A stretch of 64,000 nt of DNA from Cryptomeria japonica (lineage: Eukaryota; Streptophyta; Pinopsida; Cupressales; Cupressaceae), in contig NC_081411.1 of NCBI RefSeq assembly GCF_030272615.1, forward strand, positions 837,794,136 to 837,858,135, read 5' to 3'. The first letter of the stretch is position 1; each line of letters starts with the position of its first letter. The translations under genes were made by a program, and so were the position numbers. Of this stretch, positions 11,905 to 24,413 are shown in pieces. Below the pieces are notes generated by a model. It searched no databases and was not told the DNA's origin. It saw only the letters and a list, made by a program, of their open reading frames with translations.

Positions 11905-13050
11905 TGTTAGGCCCAATATGGAAAGTCAGTGTACTGAGAGGGGAGGGGTGAATCAGTACTTCAAATCCTTTCTTCAACAATAACTTTATCGTTAAGCATA
12001 AACCAAAAATTGTTGTAACATAGCATAAAGCTAAAACAAATAAATAACAATCATACATGATTCACTCCATAACACATATATTTTGGTTACACAGAAACTC
12101 TTGGTTAGATAGAAAAACTGCGGTGGGGATGACACCCACAACTTCACTACTGCAATAATAAAGGGTGCTTGATTAGAGCTACATGTTTAGCTATTTTTGA
12201 TAGCTTACCCTATTAGGAGTATCAAGATCATTAGATCTACCTTGCTAAATAATTTTACAACACTTAAACTAAATGTTGCACCTAGTTAAAGGCTTTACAA
12301 TTTATGGACTTTGTTAGAGTCTTTTATCCTGTTAAATGTTTCTCTTACAACTCAAAATATTACAATAAAATCTTTACAAATATCTGCAACTTCACATCTG
12401 AAATGTTATAGCAGATTCTATGTGCTCAAAATGAGATTACCTTGCTTATAGCATACCTTGGTAACCCATAGATTAACTCGGTAAACCCTTCTATTTACTT
12501 TGTTCCTTGACTATTCTTTGAAATCCTTCTTGGTGACCTTTGTGTCTCTGATAGTCACAATACACAGTGCTTCCTTATGTATCACACATTTCTTGCTTCA
12601 TATATCTCTATTTTATCCTTAATTCATGTTGTATAAATAGATCTCTTATGTCAGTGATCTGGTTCATTACTTCGATCTTACAAACATGATTTATCGAATG
12701 AATAACCATACAAAATATTTCATTAGATAGATGACTTCAAAATCATACAAAATCTTTAAGTGCAATTTCCAATGTGATAATGGTTCTTTGTTCCTTGATC
12801 TTGTAACATGTTTCTCATGTGTGTCTAGGTTCAATGAATCCAGTAACATGTTTCACTTGGTGTGTATTAACTCGATAGACATAGAGTGTTACTTGGTAGA
12901 CAGCTCGGTGTATACTAGGCTCTGCGACTACTTTCTTCTATAACCGACTACTTTGTGCTTATCGACTGAATATTTCGGTAGTAGTAACCGACTAGAGTAT
13001 ATAGAATGACTTTGGACATAAAACTAATGGGAATTTAGTAAGTAGTAACA
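11905..13050 (-). repeat. 3' LTR of element E
   Basis: Plus-strand ends are TGTTAGGCCC and AGTAGTAACA; the minus strand therefore runs TGTTACTACT to GGGCCTAACA. It is 1146 bp and matches the LTRs at 14955-16132 (opposite orientation) and 59135-60300. The minus strand near 12635 reads CTATTTATAC, a probable TATA box. The U5 end has the motif TGATTCACCCCTCC shared with copia-type LTRs G and H. Confidence 0.85.
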
Positions 13051-13431
13051 ATCTCCCCTTTTGACATTAGTTGAGATGTTTGACAAAACTTCTTTCAAAG
13101 TCATAACTCAAAAATCTATATACTTACAAAATTTGACTAAACTGACAGTATATACATTTGTCAATAAAATAGTATATGCAGATATACTCCCCTTATCAAT
13201 ATATTATACATAACTCTAATTTTGTATGCTCGATGATCAATGTTCTGTATTAACTGCTCGATTGTCACTGCTCGGTTCACTGCTTGGTTCACTGATTGAT
13301 TCAATGCTCCACCTGTCAAAATTAACTATGCATTTGGATACCCTATTCTGCTTGATATACTCCCCTTGTATACTGCACTCCCCCTTTGATACTTAGATAC
13401 TATACTTGCCCTTTTTGACAAACATCAAAAC
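13051..13431 (-). other. 3' non-coding region and polypurine tract of element E
   Basis: On the minus strand ORF2 ends at 13432 and is followed by about 380 nt of non-coding sequence to the LTR. The last bases before the LTR read AAAAGGGGAGAT (13051-13062), a good PPT for plus-strand DNA priming. Confidence 0.7.
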
Positions 13432-14954
13432 TTAGTTACCATTTAGTGGAGGTAGCTGGTCAAAAATGGATTTATACTTTGTCCTTGCATCGGTGAGAGC
13501 AGCAGAGAGGGCATCCTTGACACTATCCATGAGTGAATTCTGAGTTGTAATGTCAGCTAACAGTGAAATTAGTCCATCTAAGGTGCTTCCCTCTGGTTGA
13601 GTGGATAGGGAGGTAGCCTTGTTGATCTTCTCTTGGATGGAGGACAAGTGTGGAATGAATAATGTTTGAAGAGTTATAATGTCCATCCTTATTTTGTGCT
13701 CTTCATTCCTGAGTTCCAATTGTTGAGCCATGAGCTTTTGTAGCTTGGTATAGAAATGCTGAATAGAGTTTGGCTTAGTGGTCAACTTATTTGAGAGATC
13801 GATGATCTCTTTCTCAGTCACTTCTATTTTATTTTTGATATCTTTAATGAATAAAGAGAATGTACAAAGTTTCTGAAATAAATAAAGAATGTGCTTGAGT
13901 TGAGGGGACAACTTAGCAATAAATTTGACAAGTTTTACTTTGCCAATAGCAATGGCTTTCTGTACCTCTTCAGTCATTTTTGCAGTGAGCTCTTTGTCCT
14001 TCAATTTGCTCAAATATTCAGATGTGTCTACTCCATATCTCTCTATTTGATTGAGGAGTTCATCCAGTTGAATATGGATGGCTGTATCTTTTGACACTGT
14101 AGCTTTAGGTAGCATATCTATTAATAGTGCTTTCACCTTCTGAAGTACTTTGTTTTTCTTTTGAATAGCCATTTGTTTCTTTTGTTCTGCTTTAGCTTTG
14201 CATAGTTCACCAAATTTAATGAGTACTTGCCCTTTTAATTTGGATATGTCTACATTCGGCAACACTATTGGTTTTGACAAATCTAATTTGAAACTATGCT
14301 TTTTCATTTTCTTTTCTTTAACTTTCACTGATTGAGCTAATACAATGGCTTGGGAGGCTTGTTGACCCTCAGTAGGTTGCTCAGTAGAGGCAACACTTTT
14401 GTCTATTTCTTGAACCTCTGATGTAGCCTTCGATGAATCCTTTCTCGGGGTCTCAGTTGTAACATTTTCAATGTTAGAAGGAACTTGAGAAGTTTGTTCC
14501 CTAGTGGCTTGAGAAGTAGCTTCTCCTTCTATAGACTTGTGACCCTCTGTTCCTTGTTTAGTATCTTGAGGGGCCTCAGTTGAAATAGGCTGAGTGACCG
14601 GAGGATAGGGCTAAACTTGTTCCAAAACTGACTCACTGGATAACAATTTGGCATATGCATTCCCTTCTATCATCTCCTATTCTTGTGCCTTAGTGTCCAT
14701 GATATCCTCATCAATTTGTATAGTGTCAGCAAGGTCTTGCTCAGTGATATCAGGATCTTGCTTAGTGACATCAACTGTTTCAACTTCAACTTGCTCATCA
14801 TCATTCTTGATTCGAAATATTTCCTACCACTTTTCTTTGGTCTCATTATCTACATCCAGATAAAGGCCATTCATCAATTTCAAGGCTCTTTGCTTGACTA
14901 GGAAGTTTTTGTGTAGTTTTTTAGATGTTCACTTATTTCATCTACCGACATGTC
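13432..14954 (-). pseudogene. Element E ORF2, C-terminal part
   Basis: The last 298 codons are intact (14328 to 13432). The frame continues upstream to about 14905 with TAG codons near 14831, 14675 and 14610, then shifts once near 14905 to join sequence reading MSVDEISEHLKNYTK. That runs in frame, across the insertion block, into the upstream half ending EDESD at 25438. The protein is lysine- and glutamine-rich. Residues in the intact part form long amphipathic coiled-coil-like helices, for example HFYTKLQKLMAQQLELRNEE. There is no signal peptide or catalytic motif. It sits directly upstream of the PPT, where env-like or accessory ORFs sit in some plant retrotransposons, but I see no transmembrane anchor. 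Function unknown. Confidence 0.6.
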
Positions 14955-16132
14955 TGTTACTACTTACTAAGTTGCCATTAGTTTTATGTCCAAAGTCATT
15001 CTATATACTCTAGTCGGTTACTACTACCAAAACATTTAGTCGGTAAGAACAAAGCATTCAGTTATAGAAGAAAGTAGTCACAGAGCTTAGTATACACTGA
15101 GTTGTCTACCGAATAACATTCTATGTCTACCGAGTAGCAAAAATGATATACCAAGTTAACACACACCGAGTGAAACATGTTACCAGATTCATTGAACCTA
15201 GACACACATGGGAAATGTGTTACAAGATCGAGGAACAAAGAACCGTTATCACATTGGAAATTGCACTTCTAGATTGTGTATGATTATGAGGTCATCTATC
15301 CAATGAAATATTTTGTATGGTTATTCATTTGATAAATCATGTTTGTAAGATCGAAGCAATGAACCAGATCACCGACATAAGAGATCTATTTATATGCAGA
15401 ATGATTTAAGGATCATGATGGAAAAAAAAGAGGTGTATGAAGTAAGACATGTGTAATAGATAAGAAAGCACTGAGTATTGTGACTATCAAAGACACAAAG
15501 GTCACCGAGAAGGATTTCAGAGAACAGTCAAGGAACAGAGTAAACATAAGGGTTTACCAGGTTAATCTATGGGTTACCGAAGTATGCTATAAGCAAGGTA
15601 ATCTCATTTTGAGCACATAGAATCTGCTATAACATTTTAGATGTGAAGTTGTAGATATTTGTAAAGATTTTACTATAATATTTTGAGTTGTAAGAGAAAC
15701 CTTTAACAGGGTAAAAGACTCTAACAAAGTCTATAAATTGTAAAGCCTTTAACCAGGTGCATCATTTAGAATAAGTGTTGTAAAATCTTTTAGCAAAGTA
15801 GATCTAACGATCTTGATACTCCTAACAGGGTAAGCTATCAGAAATAGCTAAACATGTAACTCTAACCGAGAACCCTTTATTATTGCAGTAGTGAAGTTGT
15901 AGTGCCATCCCCATCGCAGTTTTTCTCTCTAACCAAAAGTTTATGCGTAACCAAAATATATGTGTTATGGATTGAATCATGTATGATTGTTATCTATTTG
16001 TTTTAGCATTATGTTATGTTACAATAGTTTTTGGCTTATGCATAACAGTAAAGTTATTGTTGAAGAAAGTATTTGAAGTACTGATTCACCCCTCCTTTCT
16101 TAGTACATTAGCTTTCCATATTGGGCCTAACA
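14955..16132 (+). repeat. 5' LTR of E2
   Basis: The LTR starts TGTTACTACTTACTAAG and ends TTGGGCCTAACA (1178 bp), two bases before the PBS. A TATA box lies at about 15387 (TATTTATA), giving a likely start near 15420. It is the opposite-strand counterpart of 11905-13050 and 59135-60300. Confidence 0.85.
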
Positions 16133-16134
16133 AT

Positions 16135-16145
16135 TGGTATCAGAG
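16135..16145 (+). other. Primer-binding site of E2
   Basis: TGGTATCAGAG follows the LTR end after AT, complementary to the initiator methionine tRNA. Element E has the same site with one more matching base (TGGTATCAGAGC). Confidence 0.8.
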
Positions 16146-16194
16146 ATTCAATCTTGGAAAAGGGTTTAACAACCTAAAGAAAAAGATCTTATCA

Positions 16195-17335
16195 ATGGAA
16201 GGCTATTAAAAATCTCAGAGAATTGTGTATTTGCAAGAAGAGTTGGATCATGCTAATCAAGTGATTGCAGATATGCAAAGACAAATGCAAAAATCATTGA
16301 AAGTTAGAAGAAGGTTATCTGATGATTTGTAGGACTCTCAAGAGTTAGTGGAATAGATTGAGACATCATTTGAGAACAACATATCTGAAGAGACTAAAGA
16401 GATGATTGGAGAGCTGAAAGAAAAGAAAAAAGCATTGACTGATCAGCTAAAAGCAATGAAAAGAGGACATGAACATTTCAGCACACAGATGACTGAAAAT
16501 CTTGATGCATTGAGGACAACCGAGGATAAAGTAAGAGATCTAGAAAGAGAAAAACAACAGCTTGAAGCATTAGTATCTGAAAAGAATGATGAAATCACAA
16601 GGTTGACTAGGATTCAACAAAATCTGTCAGACCAATTAGGTTATGCACATCATGAAGAAAATCTGAAGGATAATGAGAATCAAGCATTAAAACTTGAACT
16701 ATCAAGATTGACTGATGAACTTGAAGCAGAAAATAAATCCAAAGAAACACTAAAGAAGAGTTATGAAGCATCAAAAATGTTGGATGAGCAACTGAATACA
16801 AGAAGACCCAACAAAGATGCAAGACTCTACCGAGAAGGGAATCCACACTACCGAGAGAGGAGAACCATCAAAGCAAGCTGGAAACAAGAAGAACATCAAA
16901 GCAAAGAAGCCTATTTGCAACTACTGTGGAAATCAAGGTCCTACTGCCCACTTGTGCCAAATCAGAAAAGGTAAGCAACCAAATGTCACTAGGTCTAATG
17001 GTTATTGTAACAATTGCAATAAATATGGTCACACATCTAACCAATGTAGGACAAAGTCTGTTAGCAATTATCAGAAGGCAAAATTCAAAGGGTTTTGTAA
17101 AAACTGCAATAGATATGGACATAGTACCGAGAAGTGTTGGTTTAAGCAAAAAAACTATATGTGGTCTGCACACTAAGCAAATACTAGAGGCTACTGAACT
17201 CACATAGATCCTAACTGACAGTATTCTATAGTACCATGGGATTACAATACAAGGATATGGTGTGAATGATATGGAAGATATGGACATATAAGTGCCAACT
17301 GCTTTATAAGGTTTGGAATGAACAACTGAAGATCA
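16195..17335 (+). pseudogene. E2 ORF1, N-terminal and central part, cut by element F
   Basis: The start ATG at 16195 matches that of the E copy. In-frame TAA at 16207 and TAG at 16330 precede a long open stretch (16402-16974) rich in heptad-like Leu/Lys/Glu, a probable coiled coil. A 1-bp difference from copy E near 16830-16860 shifts the frame; the downstream frame 16817-17176 then shows CX2CX4HX4C knuckles CNYCGNQGPTAHLC (first His replaced by Pro-Thr), CNNCNKYGHTSNQC and CKNCNRYGHSTEKC. Further knuckle sequence with stops continues to 17335, where F is inserted. No capsid-like domain is seen. Confidence 0.7.
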
Positions 17336-17340
17336 TGGAG

Positions 17341-17790
17341 TGTTGGTGTAAATAAATATTCATTATGGATATTATTACACTTTACTTAAGTTAACTTAGG
17401 ATAATGCATCTCTTCGTAGTTTGGATTTGAGACACTTAGGGAAGTGTGGACATAGGGATAGAGCTTGTAGGAGAAATTCCACCTTTTGTGGTCTTATTTT
17501 GTTGTTACACTTCACATTCGATGGGTCATCCACCTCTTGTGGAATATTATATTATTTCTCCTACCTACCCCTAGTATTTCTTACCTACCCTTGTTTCTCA
17601 TTGAGCCACATGTCATGATTATGTGCTATACATCCATATGGCTTTGCCTATATAAGAAGGCCTATATTCATTATATTGATGAATCCAGTTGATCATTTTC
17701 ATATTGATGAGAATACAGTTTGTTCTTGTCATTCTTTTGTCTCTATTTTTATATTTTTCATTATGCCCTTGATCTTGGAAAAATCTCACA
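17341..17790 (+). repeat. 5' LTR of F
   Basis: Starts TGTTGGTGTAAATAAATATT and ends AAAAATCTCACA. A TATA box lies in GCCTATATAAGAAGG near 17650. The partner LTR at 23154 starts TGTTCATGTAAATAAATATT, so the two differ slightly from their first bases on. Confidence 0.95.
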
Positions 17791-17803
17791 TGGTATCAGA
17801 GCC
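17791..17803 (+). other. Primer-binding site of F
   Basis: TGGTATCAGAGCC directly abuts the LTR, complementary to initiator methionine tRNA. Confidence 0.9.
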
Positions 17804-18817
17804 ATTGGGGCTTCTTTGATTGGTTTTTGGAGACATCGTGGAAGGCTTCTATTTTTGGATCTGAGGGACTACATTTTTTGGAGGCATCCTAGAGTGTTTT
17901 CAACCTCACCATTGCATGTGGAAGACCATTTCCATAAAAATCGAGTATAAATTCGACCTATTTTGGCAAAAATCGATTTTTGGGTGTGAAGGAAATTTTC
18001 TGCTCAATTCGGGCGGTACAGTATGGAATTTTCGGATTTTTTTCAAAAAAAAAAAAAAAAATTCTGAAAATTATTTTCCAGTTTGAAATTTTATTTTTTT
18101 TTAAAAAAAAAAAAGAAAAAATTGAATTTTTTTTTTGGGATCCGTACCTTTTGCCCAGTCAGCATCACACAGTCAACGCCTAGTCAGTGCCCAGTTAGCA
18201 TTTTCTTTGGAAATTTTTAGACCCCTCTTCATTGAGTAGTTTGGATTTTTGGGTCAACTTTGGAGGCCCATAACTTGCTCAATTTTGCTCCTTTTTGGGT
18301 GCAATTTTTTTTTATTTGGCTAATTTTTCGTGCTCTTCGCAGTGGTGTGGTTATTTTCTAGTTTTGGTGTACAAGTTTTTTAGAATTTTTGGATTCTTTC
18401 AGCTATACCTGTCTAATCCCTAATTCTGCAACTTCAAAGGCCTCGTTTGAGCTCATACGACCTCTTTTAAAGTGCCATTTTTTTTTTAAAGTGCATGGTT
18501 TTTTGTCTACTTTTATAATCTATGATCAAATTTCAAAAATTTTGAGTAGAAGTTGTACTTTCAGATATTTGTCTTATTTGGCCTATTAGGTACTTGTAAA
18601 GTGTTTGGATCTTAGTTTAGATCTCTTGCATTATTAGTTTGAGTCTCTTTTGGCCTGATTAAGGTAGTTGTAAAATTGAAATTAGAAGTCCACTTTGCCA
18701 TTTTTTGCAAGTGGCCCATTGTATACGCACTAAGTATAAAGTGCCAAATCATCACTTTTGGGGGGTGTCTTGTGTGATTGTGCCTCTTTTTCCTTGTGCT
18801 CTTTCATTTTTTTTGCA
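17804..18817 (+). other. Untranslated leader of F
   Basis: About 1.0 kb between PBS and gag start. It contains long alternating A and T homopolymer tracts at about 18030-18140 that could fold back on each other. No coding is seen. Confidence 0.6.
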
Positions 18818-19777
18818 ATGAGTCCTCATAAATTTCCACCTTTAACTCCACATAATTATGCATCATAGAAAATTAAAGTATGGAGCAAATTAATGGAAAA
18901 AGGTCTCACGCATTACATAGATGGAACAATAGCAGCACCACTTGATCCTAAGGCTGATCCTAATGCTCAGTTAGAATGGCTCACTAAGAATTGCATGGCT
19001 CTTGGAACTTTGCACAAGTATGTATCAGATGACCTCATCTTTCATATTGAGAAGTGTACTACAATCAAAGATGCTTGGGATATGTTTCAGAAATTGTATG
19101 GTCAAGTTGATGAAATCAGAAGTTATAAGATTGACAATGAACTCACCAACTTGGATCCCAAGAGTTTTGATACAATCCAAGATTATGTCACCAAAGCAAA
19201 TAAGCTAAGAGCAAAGCTTAAGGATTGTGGAATTGACAAAAATGATGCTCAGTTAATATTCAACTTGTTGGACAAGCTTGCACCAGAATATGCAGCATTT
19301 GTGTCTAGCTTCCAAACTCATCACTTGACAATGGGGAGTTCCTATGTTATGCATTCATTTGATGCTTTCACAGAAATGTTGATATTGGAACAATCTAAGT
19401 TGTTGAACATGGGGTTTCTCAAGTCTTCAAAGTCCAAGGCTTTGGTGGCTAATCAAGGGAATCAAGGAAGTGAAGGCAAAGATTCCAACAAGAAGAAGAA
19501 GCAATCTAAGTCACAGCCACAACAGGAAAAAGGACAATCATCATTTCCATCACAAGGCGATTTTTCATCCTCTTCCAAGAAGGGGACACCACCTAAGAAG
19601 GATAAGCCAACTTATGCATATTGCAAGAAGTATGGTCATGATGAGCATCGATGCCACACAAAGCAAGTTGATGAGTTAACTAATCTTCGTAAGAAAAACA
19701 ACATCAACTTGCCATCTACCTGCACAAAGAAGGATTCATCTCCTTCCTCTTCCTCACAATCTAAGGGAAAAGGGTAA
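18818..19777 (+). pseudogene. F gag (UBN2-type capsid protein)
   Basis: The ATG at 18818 is preferred over the later Met at 18893 because the upstream frame reads FPPLTPHNYAS, the usual copia gag opening; an in-frame TAG at 18866 follows. The rest is open to a TAA at 19775. The capsid region (about residues 20-210) has the helical copia gag pattern, for example AWDMFQKLYG and LDKLAPEYAAFVSSF. A lysine/serine-rich tail leads to a knuckle YAYCKKYGHDEHRC, whose first cysteine position is tyrosine or threonine and so is degraded. Gag would form the virus-like particle in the cytoplasm. Confidence 0.85.
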
Positions 19778-22700
19778 GCATTTGTGGCTACAACAAGTTC
19801 TTCACAGTAGTGGATACTTGACTCAGGTGCCTCATATCACATGGGATCTACAAAGGAACATTTTTCTTCATTGGAGCCATCTAAGGTACCTCACATTTAC
19901 ATAGGTGATAATACACAAGTAGAGGTTGAAGGGAAAGGTTCAGTTGACATGGATGATGGAACTTTTGAGAATGTTCTCTATTTTCCTAACTTGTCTACCA
20001 ACCTTCTCTCTATCTACCAAATCACTCACTATGGGAATGGGAAAAAGGTTGAGTTTACACCAGATTTAGTTGTGGTAAAAAAACTTGATGATGATGCCTT
20101 GGTAGAAGTGGAACAAGTCAATGACAACTCAAGGCTTTATTCATTCTCCCACTTTGTGCCAAGTTCACCTTCTAGGGCCTTGCTTACTCATTCAAATTCT
20201 GAAAGTAAGCTATGGCATGAGCGGTTTGGTCACATCAACTACCGCTATCTTCAGCAACTCAGCACTAAAGACATGGTCACAGGTCTACCTCGAATCAGTT
20301 TTTCAGAGGGTGTATGTTTAGGGTGTTCCATGGGCAAGCATCCTGAGGAGAAGTTTGATAAGGGGAAAGCTTGGAGAGCTTTGGAACTTCTTCAACTTGT
20401 TCACAACGATGTAGCAGGTCCATTTCCAGCACCTTCATTTAGCAAGGCTTGCTATGTCCTCACCTTCATTGATGACTACTCTCACTTCACTTGGGTCTAC
20501 TTTCTCATTCATAAGAGTGAAGTATTTGACAGATTTCAGGACTTCAAGACTCATGTGGAGAAGTAATCTAGGAAAGTGGTCAAGATTCTTTGTACAGATA
20601 ATGGAAGGGAATATGTGAACAAGAGACTTGAGGATTTTTGTACATTGAGGGGATTGATCTTCAGTATTCTGTAGCATACACTCCATAGTAGAACAGAGCT
20701 ACAGAACGCAAGAATAGAACTCTCAAAGAAATGGCTAGTTGTATGATTCATGCATGTTCTCTTGATCCCACCTTTTGGGTCGAGGCTATTAGTTGTGCCA
20801 CACACATCTAGAATCAGATTCCTCACAAAGCTTTGCAAGGTATTACTCCTTTTGAAGCTTGGGCTGGTAGGAAACCAATTGTGAGACATTTTAGAGTCTT
20901 TGGGTGTCCAGCATGGGCTCGCATACCTCCGCAGAAACGCAAGGCATTGGAACCACAAAGTTGACCTTGCATATTTGTTGGATATCCTGAGGGTGTTAAG
21001 GCATATAGATTGATGGATCCTGAGACACATGAGGTGTTCATTGAGAGGAGTGTTCACTTTGAGGAAAGTTCTCCTAGCTTAGCCTCTCTACCTGCTCCAC
21101 CTTCCTCCATTGTGGATAGTGATGCTAGTGATTCAGATGATGAAACTCCTTCAACTCTGACTCGCAAGGTTACCCCTCCATAGGGTCCACTTGCAGTTGA
21201 GGAGCCTCATTCTCCACCTCCACCTAGACCTCATTGGGCTTGACAAACACTTGAGTCCATGGGTTCTCTTGTTGGGGATCCTTCAGATACATGGAGAACT
21301 CAATCGAAACATCAAAATCTTCCACATGCATTCATTGCTACCGCTTCCGATCCACAGACATTTTGGGAAGCATCATGGGTTCCTGAGTGGGACCAAGCTA
21401 TGGAGAAAGAGTATAGTTCCTTGATGAGGAACAACACATGGGATTTATTCCATCTCCCTAAGGGGAGAAAGATGGTTCGATGTAAGTGGATCTATCGGAC
21501 CAAGTTTGTAGCTGATGGTAATGTGGATAAGTACAAAGCTCAACTTGTTGCACAAGGTTTCTCTTAGGTTGCAGGTGTTGACTATACTGAGACCTTTGTG
21601 CCCCTAGCTAAGATGAACTCCATTTGCTTGACACTTGCTATTGGTGCAGCTCATGGTTGGGCTATACATCAGATGGATGTGAAGAGTGTTTTTCTTCATG
21701 GTGATCTTGATGAGGAGATTTATATGGAGCAGCCACAGGGTTTCATCTAGGATACTTCCTTGGTTTGCAGACTAAGGAAATATCTCTATGGCCTTAAGCA
21801 AGCCCCCAGGGCTTGGTATGCCAAGATAGATTCCTTTCTTCTCTCCACAGGGTTCACCAGGTGTCATTCTGATCTGAATGTCTACATTTTATAACAGGAC
21901 GACTCTCACTTGATACTTGTGCTCTATGTTGATGATTTGATCATTACAGGGAGTACTGCATCCATCATTAGTAGGGTCAAATCTGCTTTGCATGACAGAT
22001 TTGCTATGATTGACTTGGGTCTTTTGCACTACTTTCTTGGGATAGAGATTTCACAGTCACCTTCTGGGATTACACTATCACAGCCCAAGTATGCTCTTGA
22101 TCTACTTGCACACTTTCATATGGCTGATTGTAAGCCTGAATCGACTCCCTTTCTTTTAGGAGTCAAGCTTGAGGCTCAATGTTCTCCACCAATTGATGCC
22201 ACTTTGTATCTTCAGCTTGTGGGTAGTCTCATCTACTTGACCCATACATGCCCTGATATTTCATTTGCAATTGGCATGGTTTCCCGCTTCATACAGGAAC
22301 CGCATGAGCTTCATTGGAAAGCTACCAAACATATCCTTCATTACATCTAGGGTACACATCACTATGGGATTCACTATGCAACAGGCACAAGACTTCGCTT
22401 GGTTGGTTACACAGACTCCGATTGGGCTAGTGATCTTGATGATCGTAAGTCTACTTCCAGTTATAGTTTTCACCTTGGTTTAGGCCCCATTTCTTGGCAG
22501 AGTAAGAAGCAACATGCTATTGCTCTCTCTTTGACTAAGGCTAAGTATCAAGGCATTGTTAACGTAGCGACTGAAACCATTTGGCTCCAACAAATTCTCA
22601 CAGAGTTTGGATTCACCACTTCATGGCCGATAGTTCTACATTGTGACAATCAGAGTGCTATTGCAATCTCGAAGAACCCGGTCCAACACCAGCAAACCAA

Positions 22701-22860
22701 ACACATCGAGATTCATATGCACTATATCCAAGAGCTGATTCAGGAGAAGGTCATTGATTTGCAGTATTGTCCTACAATGGAGTAGGTTGCTGACATATTC
22801 ACCAAACCTTTCACCAAGAGTAAGTTCCAGTAGTTGTGAGCTCTCTTGGGGGTGCGGGAC
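19778..22860 (+). pseudogene. F pol: protease, integrase, reverse transcriptase, RNase H
   Basis: The protease active site WILDSGASYHM lies at about 19810-19842 in the gag frame, after a TAG at 19807. Integrase follows: zinc-binding HHCC region (LWHERFGHINYR to CLGCSMGKH, about 20210-20340), catalytic Asp in LVHNDVAGPF, second Asp in LCTDNGREY, then Glu in TERKNRTLKE after a frameshift near 20645 and two adjacent TAG codons. Reverse transcriptase begins about 21360; MDVKSVFLHGDL and LYVDDLIITG carry the catalytic Asp residues. RNase H begins with YTDSDWASDLDDRKS (about 22405) and contains LHCDNQSA. TAG or TAA codons interrupt at 21566, about 21748, 21892, 22348 and 22783. This copy cannot make an intact polyprotein. 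Confidence 0.9.
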
Positions 22861-23143
22861 GTGTCATTAGGGGGGGTCAGCTAACTTCTCCTTCCTCTCT
22901 TATGGGGAATACTTTTTTCTCTTTGAGGTTTTGTCTTTCTTCTTTGAGAGTCTTTTGTACATTCATCTCTCTTTTGGGGAGGAGTTTTTTCCCACTGGGT
23001 TTTCTTCCTTTCTCCATTTGTGAGAGATTGCTTTGCATAGTTTTGCTTCCATTTTCATTTTGTACATGGGTACCTATCATGGCCTAGCAGCCAGGACCCA
23101 TCTTGCATTGTTGATTTGAGTCTGCATTCCCCTAAGTTGCACT

Positions 23144-23153
23144 TAAGGGGGGG
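23144..23153 (+). other. Polypurine tract of F
   Basis: A G-rich purine run (aagggggg type) immediately precedes the 3' LTR. Confidence 0.8.
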
Positions 23154-23604
23154 TGTTCATGTAAATAAATATTCATTATGGATATTATTACACATTACTT
23201 AAGTTAACTTAGGATAATGCATCTCTTCGTAGTTTGGATTTGAGACACTTAGGGAAGTGTGCACATAGGGATAGAGCTTGTAGGAGAAATTCCACCTTTT
23301 GTGGTCTTGTTTTGTTGTTACACTCCAAATTTGGTGGGTCATCCACCTCTTTTGGAATATTATATTATTTCTCCTACCTACCCCTAGTATTTCTTACCTA
23401 CCCTTTTTTTTCATTGAGCCACATGTCATGATTGTGTGCTCGTACATCCATATGGCCTTGCCTATATAAGAAGGCCTATAGTCATTGTATTGATGAATCC
23501 AATTGATCATTTTCATATTGATGAGAATATAGTTTGTTCTTGTCATTATTTTGTCTCTATTTTTATACTTTTCATTGTGCCCTTGATCTTGGCAAAATCT
23601 CACA
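23154..23604 (+). repeat. 3' LTR of F
   Basis: 451 bp, starts TGTTCATGTAAAT and ends AAAATCTCACA, followed by TSD tggag. A TATA box, GCCTATATAAGAAGG, lies near 23460. Confidence 0.95.
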
Positions 23605-23609
23605 TGGAG

Positions 23610-24413
23610 AAATCCTAGTATGGCATGTTTTCATTGTCACAAAGTTGGACACTTGGCTAGAGATTGTAGAGATCAACATAGAGGAGACACCAAGGAAATA
23701 AAAGGCAATTTATAAATGATTTGGAAAAAGAAGGAAATTGTGTCAAATGAAGAAAGCACCTTATCTACCGAGTTAGGTGCACCTATTCCAAATTAATCGG
23801 TAAAGGTATGAAGGGACTACATTCTCTCAAGGTTAAATCTTAACAGTTCCTATTTTATCATGTATTTAATTCAAAATTTGCATAGATAAAGATGCATTAG
23901 GATATTTGAAATTTTATCAAGTCTTTTGGAAGCTTGTCTAGTCGGTAAATATAGGAAGTTTGGCTACTTGGTAAAAGCATAAAAAGGAAGTGGTGCCGAG
24001 TGCATTTAATGTTTTCTAACCTAATTGCACGAAGCCCGATAAAGTATATTGTGTACTTAAAGCTTTAGCATGGTCATTTTACACGTACCAAGTTTTCAAG
24101 AAAGCAGAGCAAAGTGATTCAAAGGTGATCAAACCTCCTCTAAAGTGAAATTCAAGGTATTTACATCAATCACAATGCATTGTCAAGCTATTTTACTGAT
24201 CATATCAGTTGTGAATATCTGTTTTGCATTTGCTAAGTGGGAAGTGTCTGCAGTTTAAAAGTTTTCAAACCCTAAGGATCTTTTTTTAAGTGATTATCCA
24301 AAATTTGAAATGGCACCTCAGATCCAAAAGCCAGTTGTTGTTGAGAACATTGAAAAGCCCTCATTGAAATACTCTCTAACTCTCAAAGTTGCATCTGAAC
24401 CGGATGATAAAAC
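23610..24413 (+). pseudogene. E2: end of ORF1, spacer and first codons of ORF2
   Basis: Right of F the ORF1 frame resumes with a good knuckle CFHCHKVGHLARDC and ends at a TAA near 23796. About 510 bp of non-coding spacer follows, matching 26711-27226 of copy E on the opposite strand. ORF2 begins at ATG 24310 (MAPQIQKPVVVENIEKPSLK) and stops after about 35 codons where LTR G begins at 24414. Confidence 0.75.

Larger units (their letters stand above)
17341..23604 (+). mobile_element. Element F: Ty1/copia retrotransposon
   Basis: LTRs of 450 bp and 451 bp, a PBS touching the 5' LTR, a PPT, and TSD tggag on both sides (17336-17340, 23605-23609) define a complete 6.26 kb insertion in E2 ORF1. Domain order is gag, protease, integrase, reverse transcriptase, RNase H, which is the Ty1/copia order. 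The coding region has many stops and at least one frameshift, so this copy is not autonomous. Confidence 0.95.

Noticed and set aside
11819-12058. 79-codon minus-strand frame beginning MYDCYLFVLALCYV, with copies at 15979 and 59288
   Set aside because: It spans the U5 end of the E-family LTR; two copies run past the PBS into the ORF1 leader. Its recurrence reflects LTR copy number and it is not separate coding.
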